The notes under the pieces are model-generated. The model did no database searches and was not told the origin of the DNA. It saw nothing but the letters and a program-made list of their open reading frames with translations. Made by a program: the position numbers and the translations under genes. Positions 45,789 through 58,447 of a DNA stretch of 64,000 nucleotides are shown here, piece after piece (position 1 is the first letter of the stretch; each line of letters opens with the position of its first letter). This DNA is from Talinum fruticosum (lineage: Eukaryota > Streptophyta > Magnoliopsida > Caryophyllales > Talinaceae): assembly GCA_021018815.1 (NCBI GenBank), contig JAITYX010000002.1, positions 13,671,001 through 13,735,000 of the forward strand. The letters are read 5' to 3'.

Positions 45789-48700
45789 CATTTGTTGATA
45801 CATGTTCACAAAAATCCTAGCCATTATGATATTTGATCTCATTGCCACATATGAGAGCTTACCGTGGTAGACTTGCATTGTTCTATAACAAATGCTGTTA
45901 AGCAGGTATGATCCTGACTCCGAGGCACTGCTCTTTCTGATCAGAAAGCATGACTATGTGATTTGTCCATCTGAGGAAATGCCGAAAGACTTTTATGCGA
46001 TGTTTATTCATGGAACTGTTACCATTTGCTGAAATGTGATTGACATCCCCTCGCCGACATCCCCTCGCCTCCATCACCACTATCCCCTCCAGATAAGAAG
46101 GCCGGTGATTGCAAACTCTGACTGCTCTTCGTGGTACGTTTCCTACCACATTGAAAATGAAATTTGGACATGTAAGATTACATTCCTTCAGTTTTTGATA
46201 TTACCTCATGTCGAAATGTGCTCATATCTATTAATGTTGAGAGAAAGGTCTACCTCGTGACGAGACTAATTACAGAGATAATCGACAACTGATATCAAAA
46301 TAATCTTTGAGTTTCGGCCTTATGATGAGAGATAGATTTGGCCCATAAGTCCAATATATTAGAGCGCACAACCCAAATCCGATTTAGACTTTAAATTGCT
46401 GCTGCTAAGACGGGCTAGAATTGAGGTTCCCAATCGATAGCACAAGGAGTTGGAAACAAACATGCTTAAGCTTGGATGATTTTTATATTATTTTATAAGG
46501 TGGGCCATTCTATCAGGCCTCTATCTCTGATATTCGATAGAACTAAATATCTTGGATGGAAGCTTAGATCCAAGGGCCAGGTTGGGGTTGAAGCTCAAAT
46601 CCGACAAAGGGAATTCTTACAATCCGTGGGATCGATCCCAACTTGAGCTTGGATCGGTCCACAGTACCATCTGAGTCAAGCTCATCTGGTTAACTTGGAA
46701 GACCTTGAAGAAAGATCTCTAATAAAAAGATAAATCATATAAATTTGCGCGGTTCGAGATACTTTGGCTTTTCATGATGAAAAATCATGAATTACATACA
46801 TCATCCCTTACTTATTATTACTTGCACTGATGCTGCTCTAAACGATCTTGTCAAATTTTTCATAATTAATTATGCCTTATAATGATCAAACTCTTGCTAA
46901 ATAAATTCATTTTTCATTTATAATTATTTCATATAATGCCCAAAAGAAATTAATTTTTCATGTTAATATTCTCTCAATTTCTGTCAAGCATCGTATTTTT
47001 GTGTGATATCCGTTTTATGTAGATTGGCAAAGCATTTTGCTGACAATGAGAACGAAAAAGGGTGGGGGGGGTTGTCACTACTAATATGGCTAGCACTGAC
47101 AAAAAAATTAGATTTAGGTCAAAATCGGATCGGACAAAATGGTCAATGTTTAAAATTCGGACGGGAGTTTTATCCGATACCTAATTTTTATGGTTGGATA
47201 ATTTAAACAAGGCTGAATTTGGTTTGAAATCATGTTTGAACAATTGAAATAGGAAAAATTTTACGTCCGAATATAAATATTGGACGAAAAATTCATAGTC
47301 AAACTTGATTTTTTAGAGGTAAGATGGACGATCACCTTTTATCCTATTGGCGCAACTCTACCAAGAAAACATTGGAGTTGTAATTTTTATAGAGAATATA
47401 TACTTAAAAAAGTGGTCATTTTAAAAAATTAAGAAATGTGGTATGATAGATGCTTTCTTTTTCAAAAATGGATATGGCAACTATGTTGTTCTCTCCCCCT
47501 CTCCTTAGTGCATGAGGCTGCGCAAATTCCAATTTTGAATAATTTATGATCTAAAGTTGTTAAAGTACAAGTATACTTACATCAGTAAATAAAGATTAAG
47601 CCCTGCCTGGCGACCTAGTGAAGACAGTGGATAGGATCCTCCCTCTCTCTCTCTCTCCTCTGTGTCACTGTTGAGATTACCTTGAGCAGTTCGCCAACAA
47701 ATTAAAAGAATGCCCTATTCTAATCTACTCTTTGATCCCTAAAGTCAGTGACACCCTCTACATGCCCACCTAATTAATTAAGGTCAATGATGCCATATAA
47801 TGACATAAGCCTATAACACTATAAACAAAGCATTCAAAGACATTAACTCATGAATTAGAAATTCACTCGAGCACTTCCTTTGAAAAATGATAAAGAATAT
47901 ATCCTAAATATTTTTAAGCAGTATTTCTCACAAAAGTTTTATTTAAATTATCTTCAGTCAAAATAGTACAAAAGATCCGAACCGAAGGAGTAGTAACAGA
48001 ATTGCCAAAATACACTAACAAATTAGCAGCGTAACTACACATAAGATGTATCAACGTGTACCACTTAACACACACTCTCTCTGTATACGCGTGTCTTATT
48101 AAAATAAAGTTATGAGAGTGTTTTCTAATGAAAAAAACATTGGACAAAAATGTGCACTATATTGAAGCAGCACCTGAACAGTAGGTTTATCATATGATAT
48201 TATGCTTGGAGAATTGGAGATAGACAGTAGCATATTTATCAATATTATCATGTCCTGTTTTGCTTCCCCAAAAAATAAATAAATAAATAAATTAAAGTGG
48301 AATGTTGAAATTTGTGCATAAAATAGGTAGCGGCCATATTCAATTATTCATCCACCCATCGCTAAAGTTAGAAATTCAGCAGTGCAACTACGTTACGTAG
48401 CCCTCCCTCAATCATCAAAAAACCATGTCTTCTCTACTCTTACTCCTAAGTTTGACTCTATACATTATAAAGTCTCCATCATCATCATCATAATTAAAGT
48501 TGATTGAAATTGAGGGTGATGCATGCAAGTAATAAGGGGTAAATCTTTGTTTAACATATTTTTTTTATCAATTAATTAAAATTGATCGTGATCACTTAAA
48601 CCGGTCTATATTATAAATTATAATGCAAGATATAGGAGTCAGACAAATTTTGAGATTTTTTCAAAGTTATACCAAATACGGGTAATGAATACTTTTATCA

Positions 48701-50953
48701 AGTCTTTTTATATATTATTATAATTCAATCTCCACTTATTTTATTGAACACTGGAATTAAGATTAAAAGCATTTCTAGGATGATATTAACATCCATATCA
48801 AAATATCTCATCTTTTTAATTACTTTTAATTTTTGTCTGTGACTTTTTTTATAAATGATATCTTGAAGGCCCCCATTATATTAATTTTATTCTATCTGTT
48901 TATATTTTCACTTAATTGTTGAAATATAAAATTATGAATCGATACCCACAAATGACAGGACTTTTCTTTAATTTATACATTATTTGGGCTTCCTCTTCTT
49001 CCGTTGATTAGAATATGTAACAATGTTAATTACAATATACAATTAATTCGGAATTATTGTTCTAATTTCTATATGTTACACCGGATCGTATCGCATCTAT
49101 ATAAGAATTTCAAAGTTAATGAGATTGTGTAATAATAATACCATATGCTTTAAAAATATTAATCTTTTTTCAATGTAAATTCACTTATTCACATACTGCA
49201 GTATTATCAAAGTTTATTGAATTAATAAAATTTATATTAAGCTCCCTACTATTGAGCTAGAAATCGTGTTATATTTGTCGAACATGTATAGTACATAAAG
49301 CTACATAACAAATTAGTTTGTATATGCGGAGATGACACAAAATTTTTAAAGTTACGTTTTTAAAATATTCGATTTATGATTGATTTAGATTATTTATTTG
49401 TTGATTTTAAAATTAAAATTTTTAATTTATAAAAGAATAAAAAATACAAATAACAATCTTTGCTTTATGCATAATAAGGACCACTAATTAAAGGCAACAT
49501 GCATGTCATTTTCAACATCCCATGCACACCCGTAGATTGAACGGCTATAATACAATTATTTATGATAAGTAGGTGCTATAATCATCTAAACAAATTATCT
49601 AATTATACAACAAAATTAATGTTGAATTTGAAATTTAGTGTCTCTCCTTCTTTTCCTATAAATTATATTTTAGACACGGGTTTATTATATATGATATCTT
49701 ATTTTAATTTTTTAAAACACACAACTCTTTATTTTCATGATCCTCATTTTTTATAAAAAAATTATATTTCTTCCTATAAAATATATTATATTATTAAATT
49801 TATAAACGCGAATGTATAAAGCCATGACCAAAAAAAAAAAGTGAGGGGGACATTCACATAACAAAAACAGCTTTTGCCCCAATTAACCCGACTTTATTAA
49901 AATATGGAATAATCATTACATATGTGATATTCTGATCCATTATTACTGTTTATATGTGGCCAACCACGACAGTAATTTAACCCAAATCGGATAAAAAAAT
50001 GATAAAAAGTTATTTCAAAAGTCGAGTATTACCTGCCATAATAATCACCCTAACATACTTTATATTGACTTGGTCAAATCCATTTTGACCCTTGATTAAA
50101 GGGAGTTACTATCTCATTCGGTCAAGGTCAAATTGTTTCAGTATAAATTTAATCTATTTATATGAATCAAACTCGATATTTTATATAAGATAAAAAATGT
50201 TGAATTAATTATACTGATTTGGGTTGATATTATTAGATTATAAAATATATAATTTTATAAAAAAATAAAAAAATTCCACGCCTAAATGATTGGCATTTTT
50301 TTTTCTTTTTTTGCTTACATAATGATTATCCAAAATCAGCAAGTCGTGAGCTTATTTGTAAAGTTTATGTTTTTAGAAAGAAAAGTTAAAAGATTTAAAA
50401 GAAAAGGTGGAAAGTGGTTAAATTACTTTTGGCTAATGCCGAAATGTGTGATGATTAGTGTCAAAGTGATCCAAATTTAGAGTGCACTTTACAGCCATGC
50501 AATTTTAAATATACTCATGCTGACGTTTTTATATTTTACATTTTTTTATTGTTTATTTTTAAAATTATCTCCTTTTCTAACTTTAACTTTCACAATTTAA
50601 TCAAATTTCTACACACAGAATCTTTCAAAAATATATTAAATGAAACTTTTATTCATATAAGTTAAATTTAACAGTAGAATTGATGTCCATCCAAAAGAAA
50701 AATAAAACAATTAAATCGATATGCAAAAAACTCATTACAAGAAAATTTTACATAAAATTTGAATTATAGAATATGAATTTGAGAGCTTTATTTGACAATT
50801 ACTAACTGTCAATTATTTGTAGCTATTTATATTAATAGTTTTAAGAAAAAAATATTTGATTAAATTAGTTGTTTATGATAAAATTATAGAATGAAAAATA
50901 TTATTTAAAGAGTTTGTTTACTAAGCACCAATATTAGCTTTTTGATTGAGACT
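45789..50953. other. Gene-poor intergenic DNA
   Basis: AT-rich, with CT repeats near 47640 and short diverged repeats. A possible last exon of the PLC-like gene may lie at 46000-46160. No other gene supported. Confidence 0.4.
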
Positions 50954-51265
50954 AGGGCGTGTTCGAATGACATTCATATAAACATTTATAATAACTTTTA
51001 GCCCATTTCAGCCATATTAGTTAATCATTTTAACTTTTTCAACTCATTTTACCTATAATATTTAACTATTTCAGCTCATAACGGATATAACAACTAAACA
51101 TTTCAACTCATTTTTGTTCATTTAAGTTATATACAATTGATTTTAATAATCATTTCAACTAATTTCACATGTACATCTAATCATTTCAACTCATTTTACT
51201 TGTAATATCTAAGTATTCAGTTCAGTTATAATAGTTAATTTCAACAAATATTTCAAACAGACCCT
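50954..51265. mobile_element. MITE-like element with agggYSTGTTYGAA ends
   Basis: Left end agggcgtgttcgaa and right end ttcaaacagaccct (reverse complement agggtctgtttgaa) match at 11 of 14 positions. They enclose about 312 bp rich in tttcaactcatttta words. A related segment in opposite orientation lies at about 52010-52170. No target-site duplication was confirmed. Confidence 0.45.
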
Positions 51266-51616
51266 TAAATTATTATTTTTTTATAAAGAATAACTCATTC
51301 ATAAAAGTGTTAGTTAAATATTCCCGATATATATAAAATAAAATAAATATAAAAAGATGGTACACATGAGTAGCCATCCATGCACTGACACTTTCTCAAG
51401 GTGACAGACTGACAAATGTTTAGCATGAAAAAATTATAATAAGGGGAAGCAAAAAGCAAGCAGCTTCTGAGTCCTTTCCTCATGAAAGAACTCGAGTATA
51501 AGAAGCCAAAATATATATAAGAATATTATTGTTGAATTTCCAAAACATTTTAATAAAAACTTTAAAAATTTTGGAGCCATATAAATCCACATTGGGTTTC
51601 GGAGCCTTACTTACAC

Positions 51617-51666
<50 letters not shown>
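51617..51666. repeat. (AAT)n microsatellite
   Basis: About 16 trinucleotide units, uninterrupted. Confidence 0.95.
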
Positions 51667-51669
<3 letters not shown>

Positions 51670-52660
51670 GGCTCCCTTTGTGTTCCTTTCCAGTCTGTAA
51701 AAAAATAACAGGAAAATTAAAAGGTTGAAAGACAACCAAATGCCAAAAGAGAGTAGTGAGTGAGTGAATGAGTAGAGCAATCGATTTTGACTCTACTTTA
51801 ATTTGCAGATTCCAGCATTGTTTAGATCAGAGGAGACCAAAAACACTCTTGTACTTCTACTCTCACAATACTGCCAAATTTACCTTTATTTTTATTTATT
51901 TATTTATTATTTATTCATCAATCGTGACAAACAGTGAGCTTCCAAAATCATATAACTAATCTAAATTATCTTGTTATCTTTTACGATTTATTTAAAACAA
52001 CTGTTAAATTCAGTTGTCATACCTATTATAACAAAAATGAGTAGAAATGATGAATTGTTATACGAGCTTAAATGATTAGCTTTTATAAGTGAAATAAGCT
52101 AAAATGGACATAAATGATTACACGTGTATAACTGAAGTGAGTTAAAAAGAGTTGAAATGAATTGAAAATTAATATAAGTACTAGTATACATGTTATTTTT
52201 AACATTTATTAATTTCTTTCTATAAGATTTTATTCATATGCAATTTATATAGTTTTTATTAGTATGTGTTTTTCCTGGAGGAACCATACAAAGGTAATAC
52301 AACGTAATTATAGAATGTTAAACATAATGTATTTAGGATATAAGATATAATCAATTAAATTTGTATATTCAACAAAGTATACATTGTTCATAAATTCGAC
52401 AAAATAGCATATAAAATTTATATTTAAAAATGAGTGTTAGTTTAATAAATTGCTACCTTATGCAAATTTTGATCACTAACTTATTAAAATATATATTAAT
52501 TTACAATATGAAATAATTGTCAGTATAATTTAATAAAGATGCATTGAAATGATAAGAGTGATGGCTCTTAGAAGTAGTGAATGGAGAATTTGAATATGGA
52601 ATTTTGGAAGAGCAATGACAAAAAAACAAAACAAGGAAAGAGCATAAATGTTAGCTGGCA

Positions 52661-52686
52661 CACGTGGGAAGGGGAGAGAGCACGTG
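52661..52686. promoter_or_regulatory. Pair of G-box/ABRE motifs
   Basis: CACGTGGG at 52661 and CACGTGGT at 52681 are 20 bases apart, about two helical turns, in otherwise AT-rich DNA. They are 2.9 kb from the nearest downstream start (PUB). Confidence 0.35.
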
Positions 52687-55491
52687 GTAAGGAGGAGAGA
52701 GGGAGCATCAGTAAGGTGTAGCCGGCAAGCTTGTCGGGTTGACCGGAGGCACACCCCCTCCACGCACCCACTACTAAACGACACCGTCTCCACTCTCTTC
52801 TTTAATTCCTTCTCCTTAATTACTTAATTAATTAAGCTAAGCTGTCATATTATTCTTCTCCAAATCCAATGCCAGCCAGCCTTAATCCTCTCACCCTCAC
52901 CGTGCATTTTTCGGGTCATAGAAAAGTGGTCAGTTGAATTTGAGTTCATCTTTTAAAAATATATTTGAGTTTATTTTTCAAAATTTCTCGTATAAAGATA
53001 TTTCATACTATTAATTTGATTTTTAAATAAGTTAAAAATAAATTAACTATATGTGAGTTGAGTAAAAAGTATAACCCGCCCCACTTCATTAATGAATTGG
53101 TCGTGCCCGATTCAATTACTCGATCAGTCCGTCGTCCACCTAAGCTTATGATTGGTACATTGATAAGGTCCCCACCGGAAGGATTGGACAACCTGGGGCA
53201 GGGGGTGGTCACAGCTTCACATTCCATGCACTAGTGTCCACCATATATATATCCATGTTTGACCTTTGACTGATCCCCAATCTACTCATAATTTCATATT
53301 ACCCGACCCGGCCCGGCCCCCCACCCACCCACCATATACATGCATTATTATTCACAGCTCTCCCCTCCTTCTCTGTGTCCTCATACCAACCACTTAAATA
53401 TACCCCCTTTGCCCTTTCATCTTGTTACTAATCCAATCATTTTCTATGATATTTTCGACTACTACTTCTCATCATAACTCTTACCCACCAAATTAATTTT
53501 TATTAGATATAAATTATAAAAATTCATTATGAAAACACTACAGTGTTATTTTCACAAACAATTCATTGTTTTACCAAAGAGTCATGTGGCTAGCGATCGG
53601 CAAATTCTTGTAAACTTTTTGATTAATATGATGTTTTTGTAGTTTAAAGACATTAAACATACTTCTATCAAATTATCGATTTTTTTCATATGATAAACGT
53701 AACTAGATTTTTAAGCAGACTCTAATGTCGGAACAATAAGCTAATTAAAAGAAAGTCATCCATATGGATGCTTACAAGAATCTGATTCAAAGGAGAGTTA
53801 TGTGATGAAAAGAATATATATGTGTACATATTTTGAATTTGCATAAAAAATATAATAATTATTAATGAGGATGATGATGGGAAGAAATAAAAATTATGAA
53901 TGCATGCTAAGCTGGGCTCATATTATAAATTTAAGTATTTATTACACGTAAGAATGTGGAAGGACAATCTTCGGATCAACAAACAACTACCCGATCAATA
54001 AGTTGGCCTGAATTAAGGCTGAAGCTTCCATCTCCATCTTCATTCTTGAGCTTTAATATTAATTATCCCACTACCTATCCACTCCATCTGATCAATCATT
54101 TTATTTTATTTTATTTTTTTAAAATAGTATAACACGATAATTTTTTTCTTTTTAAAAAGTATAACACATTAATAATATGAGAACTCGAACATAAAATCTA
54201 ATATATACTCATATTCTCAATCTTAATTAATAAGTTAAATTTTATCGACTTTAATGATTCAAGTATAAATGTCCCCTACTATATAGGTATATTTTATATT
54301 TGGAGTAATTATGAAAAATTCAATCCTTGATAATCACATTACACTAAATTTTAAGGCTTGATAAGATTCAAATAACTTTCAATTTTTATATATATGCTGA
54401 TATATTTAAATCGAATTAGTAAATTTTAAAAATATCGTAGAAAAAAATATTCTTAAAAATTAGAAGAAAATATTGTAGGAGAAAGCATTAATATATTTTC
54501 AATTTTTGATTATGGTGCTTAATAATATTTGGACTTGAAAGTTTGAAAAGATGAAAACCAACAAAGTCAATATATATAATTATGAGAGTCAAATATTATG
54601 AGTGATCGCTTGAACAAGTTTGTTGCTTTCTTTTACAACCTTCATTATTTTTCGAGGGCTGAAATGATTGCTTGAATTAAAGTGGTAGAATTACGTCTAA
54701 GTAATTAAGCTTTTCCCTTTATTTTTACCATTCATATATTATTTACTCAAAATAAACTTTTCTTGTTATTTTACAATTCCAATAATATATTAATTACTAG
54801 TTTACCAATTTTGTCCTTATTAATTGTCTTGTTTCATTGATTTTCGTCGATTTCAATAGAATATAGGGCGGTTTGTTATGAATTTTGTGTTCCCTTTGTA
54901 TTTCCGCGAAAGGAGTATGTTGTTTTCTCCTATTAAAATACACAAATAAAATTCAAATACTTAAGAACAGCAAGACAACAATAAATACTAATATCTTAAG
55001 GTTTTCTAGTAAAAAAAAATAAAATATAAAACTATTCGTTATGAGTTGTTATAGTTGACGTGTAGTTATTAAAAGTTTGTTATAATTATAAACGTGAAAA
55101 TAAATAATGCTAATAATGTGTAGAATACACAAATAAAATTCAATTGTGAATGACTAGTCTAATGTTGGAGACTAAAAAGAGAATTGGAAGAGGATAAAAG
55201 TAAAACGAAGAAAATAGGAATTCAATTGGGCCATTTTTACTTGGAAGGAATTCAGTCCAATCAAATGAGTGGCAGGCAGATGACAAGACTAGAAATGTGA
55301 AGAGGGAAAGAAAATTAAAAAAAAATAAATAAATTATGAAAGCTAAGCAACAACGCCAAATTCAATGTGGGTCCCCCTTTCGGTCACAGCTTTGACCAGA
55401 ACAGCAAGGGGAAAAAATATATATACATTTGAAAGAAAAATCCAAAAATCCCCCAAACTAGAGGTTCGGGTTAGTAAATCTGTACATGGCA

Positions 55492-55507
55492 CCCCACACG
55501 TGTGGGG
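55492..55507. promoter_or_regulatory. 16-bp perfect palindrome centred on a G-box
   Basis: ccccacacgtgtgggg reads the same on both strands, with CACGTG at its centre. It lies about 100 bases upstream of the PUB start, in the likely core promoter or leader. G-boxes bind bZIP and bHLH factors, including ABA, light and cold regulators. Confidence 0.6.
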
Positions 55508-55605
55508 GTCCTCCCTCGGTCAGAATAAAGCCCACTCTTCCCCCCCAATTCCTACCCGAACAAACAAAACCTTATCTTTGTTTTTAGACAGACAGAGAGA
55601 GAGAG

Positions 55606-56871
55606 ATGAGAGAGAAAAGAACGGCAATAGAACCGTTGGATGCCGCGGGGGTCCAGATCCCTTACCATTTTCGGTGCCCCATCTCACTGGAGCTCATGTC
55701 CGACCCGGTTACCGTCTGCACCGGTCAGACCTACGACCGCTCCAGCATCGAGTCCTGGGTCGCCACCGGGAACACCACGTGTCCGGTCACCCGGGCCCCG
55801 CTCACCGACTTCAGCCTGATCCCCAACCACACCCTCCGCCGGCTCATCCAGGACTGGTGCGTCGCCAACCGCTCCTTCGGCGTCGAACGCATCCCCACTC
55901 CCAAGCAACCCGCCGACCCTTCCCTGGTCCGCTCCTTGCTCTCCCAGGCCTCCTCCGGTTCGAACCCGGTTCACAACCGCATCGCCGCCCTCAAGCGCCT
56001 CCGAGGACTCGCCCGTGACTCCGACAAGAATCGCTCCCTTATTTCCTCCCTCAACGCCCGCGATGTGCTCCTTTCCATCCTATTCGAGTCCGTGTCTGAC
56101 TCGGCCGAGTTGAGGTACGAGTCGCTGGCGGTTCTCTCGATGTTCCCACCCTCCGATTTGGAGTGCTCCGCCATCGCCGCGGATCCTTCCCGGATCGGGT
56201 ATTTGGTGAGCCTGCTTTTCCACCCGACGTCGTTCGAGGTCCGAGTCAACTCGGCCGCGTTGATTGAGTACGTCGTCGCCGGGACCAAGTCATCGGAGCT
56301 GCGGTCGTATATCAGCAATTCCGACGAGATCTTCGTGGGGGTTGTCGGAATCCTCACCGTCACCAACCCCGTTCCATACCCACGCTCTTTGAAGGTGGGT
56401 GTGAAGACGCTCTTTGCGCTCTGCTTGAATAAGCAGCACCGGCACCGGGCCGTGGCGGCGGGTGCGGTGGACGCGCTCATAGGACGGCTGGCGGAACTGG
56501 AGAAGTCGGATTGCGAGAGGGCACTGGCCACCGTGGAGCTCCTGTGCCGGATTCCACAGGGCTGCTCGGCGTTTGGGGCGCACGCGCTGACGGTGCCGCT
56601 TCTGGTGAAGACAATTCTGAAGGTGTCGGACAGGGCGACGGAATACGCCGCCGGAGCGTTGCTCTCACTGTGCTCGTCGTCGGAGAGGCTGCAGAGAGAA
56701 GCGGTCAACGCCGGAGTGTTGACTCAACTGTTGCTCTTGGTGCAAAGCGATTGTACGGAACGCGCCAAGAAGAAGGCCCAGATGCTGTTGAAACTGCTCC
56801 GGGATTCATGGCCGGAAGATTCCATCGGAAATTCTGATGATTTCAATTGCAGCGACGTCGCCCCCTTCTGA
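55606..56871 (+). CDS. PUB26: U-box E3 ubiquitin ligase, PUB25/PUB26-like (421 aa)
   Basis: Intronless plant U-box ligase with armadillo-like repeats. PUB25 and PUB26 ubiquitinate MYB15 in cold signalling and non-activated BIK1 in immunity. The U-box is at about residues 16-92 (IPYHFRCPISLELMSDPVTV, CTGQTYDRSSIESW, TTCPVTRAPL, LIPNHTLRRLI), followed by the conserved GVERIPTPKQPADP and the ARM region to the C-terminus (RLRGLARDSDKN, RVNSAALIEYV, LATVELLCRIPQGC, ALTVPLLVKTILKVSDRATEYAAGALL, CTERAKKKAQMLLKLLRDSWP). It ends in DFNCSDVAPF, a very close match to PUB25/26 tails. No indel is seen. The gene is GC-richer than its flanks. The likely promoter holds the 16-bp G-box palindrome. It is near a ZOU-type gene, as PUB26 is in Arabidopsis; PUB25 versus PUB26 cannot be separated here. 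Confidence 0.93.
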   Translation: MREKRTAIEPLDAAGVQIPYHFRCPISLELMSDPVTVCTGQTYDRSSIESWVATGNTTCPVTRAPLTDFSLIPNHTLRRLIQDWCVANRSFGVERIPTPKQPADPSLVRSLLSQASSGSNPVHNRIAALKRLRGLARDSDKNRSLISSLNARDVLLSILFESVSDSAELRYESLAVLSMFPPSDLECSAIAADPSRIGYLVSLLFHPTSFEVRVNSAALIEYVVAGTKSSELRSYISNSDEIFVGVVGILTVTNPVPYPRSLKVGVKTLFALCLNKQHRHRAVAAGAVDALIGRLAELEKSDCERALATVELLCRIPQGCSAFGAHALTVPLLVKTILKVSDRATEYAAGALLSLCSSSERLQREAVNAGVLTQLLLLVQSDCTERAKKKAQMLLKLLRDSWPEDSIGNSDDFNCSDVAPF

Positions 56872-57067
56872 ATTGAATTCCTTCTCTGGGTTTCTTTTTT
56901 GGTTGGGAATTTTTGAGGTGTTGATTTTTGGAGGATTAATTTATGATTAGTTGTTATTATTAAATTATTTTGGGGTTCGTTGGCTGAAGGTTGGGGATGG
57001 AAATGGAAACAAGAGTAAACAGATAGCAATGCCACACTACACATATGATATGATAGGTCTTTCTTAC

Positions 57068-57068
<1 letters not shown>

Positions 57069-57116
<48 letters not shown>
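57069..57116. repeat. (TTA)n microsatellite
   Basis: About 16 uninterrupted trinucleotide units in the presumed 3' region of the PUB gene. Confidence 0.95.
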
Positions 57117-57559
57117 GAGTATGTAATTATTTTTGTATCTATGTAGTTTATTAATCCAAAATTGTTCATCTTTCAATTTCCTTAATTATTTGTTTTTATA
57201 AATTCTCAATGACAAGTATCTACACTATTTGCGCATCCAATTAACTTTTCGAAAATTAAAAAGCATCTACCTTGGAATGGACCAATGTATATGAAATGAA
57301 AGAAATAGTTTATTTCTCGATTTTTCACATATAGCGCCAATCACTCTTATAACATTTCCGAACCATTAACCTCGAAGTGAAGCACACAAAGGCATAAGTC
57401 TTATTTCATTGTTTATAAGGAGGGTTAACGCAGTTGTGCACTTAACAGTGAGTGAGACTCGCTCCTGATAAAGGACTTGAACAGTTGTTATAACTTTTCT
57501 TCAGAGATCACTATCTTCGGGAAACTTGATTTAATTTAATGGAACCCCATTTTCGTTCA

Positions 57560-57562
<3 letters not shown>

Positions 57563-57605
<43 letters not shown>
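57563..57605. repeat. (TA)n microsatellite
   Basis: Perfect TA dinucleotide run in AT-rich intergenic DNA. Confidence 0.9.
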
Positions 57606-57608
<3 letters not shown>

Positions 57609-58447
57609 TTTATTACATTAACTTTTACGATTGAATGATTTTTTGGAAGTGTTATTGTTGCTTTACGCAACAAAAGGTAACCAGATTTTACCGTAGCAGG
57701 TGGAATTTCTAATGTTGTTCCACTTTCAATATTGCTGACACAACCCATGACGTTTTGGGCTGGCCCAACTCACTTTAAAGTATGTGTGAAGCCCAAAACT
57801 TTAACGATCCAGCCCACCTCCGTACTACACTCTTCAATTCAACCTTTTTTTTTTTTTCAGGTCAACTTAAAAATATATTAATGATCACTTCTCAATTCAT
57901 CATTTAAAAAAAAAAAATTTAATGATCAACTCCTTCACCTAATATTTAGTGTTTACTTGGTTCAACTGAGAAAATATTTGACAGTTGTTATAAGAATTTT
58001 AGGTTCTAGTCTCGTTTATATTGACCTTTTTATCTCATTTGCATAAACAAAAAAAAAATGTGAAAAAAAAAAATCAACTAAACTGACAAGGATGCTTTTT
58101 TAAAGGATAAAAAAATTATAATTAATTAAAAAACATACAAATCTATAATTAAACTAATAAGGGTGGTTATGAATGATGGACAATGGAGTGCCATTTTATA
58201 ATTGATTCAGTCACAAAAGAAATTAATTACAACATTTTCATCCACCATATTGTATAAATTGTATGATTACTTTCTTAATTTAATTACACCCATCTAACTA
58301 TTAGCTTAATCAAGCTTTGTAATCATGCATATCCATCCGATCTGATGATCAACCGATCATATCATCCAAGTTCTCACCATCAATTTATGATCTGATCAAT
58401 TCCTTTTTTTTTTTTTTTGCTGAATTAATTTAATAATCTCAGGCTAA

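Larger units (their letters stand above)
51266..55605. other. Gene-poor DNA upstream of the U-box gene
   Basis: Contains an (AAT)n run (51617-51666), a tttcaact-rich inverted repeat (about 52010-52170), two G-boxes (52661 and 52681) and the PUB promoter palindrome (55492-55507). No gene supported. Confidence 0.4.
56872..58447. other. Intergenic region between PUB and bHLH95 genes
   Basis: Holds a (TTA)n and a (TA)n microsatellite in AT-rich DNA. The two genes converge here and their 3' UTRs must lie in it. Confidence 0.45.

Noticed and set aside
55684..56708. Minus-strand open frames opposite the U-box gene
   Set aside because: GC-rich shadow of PUB coding sequence; no domain.
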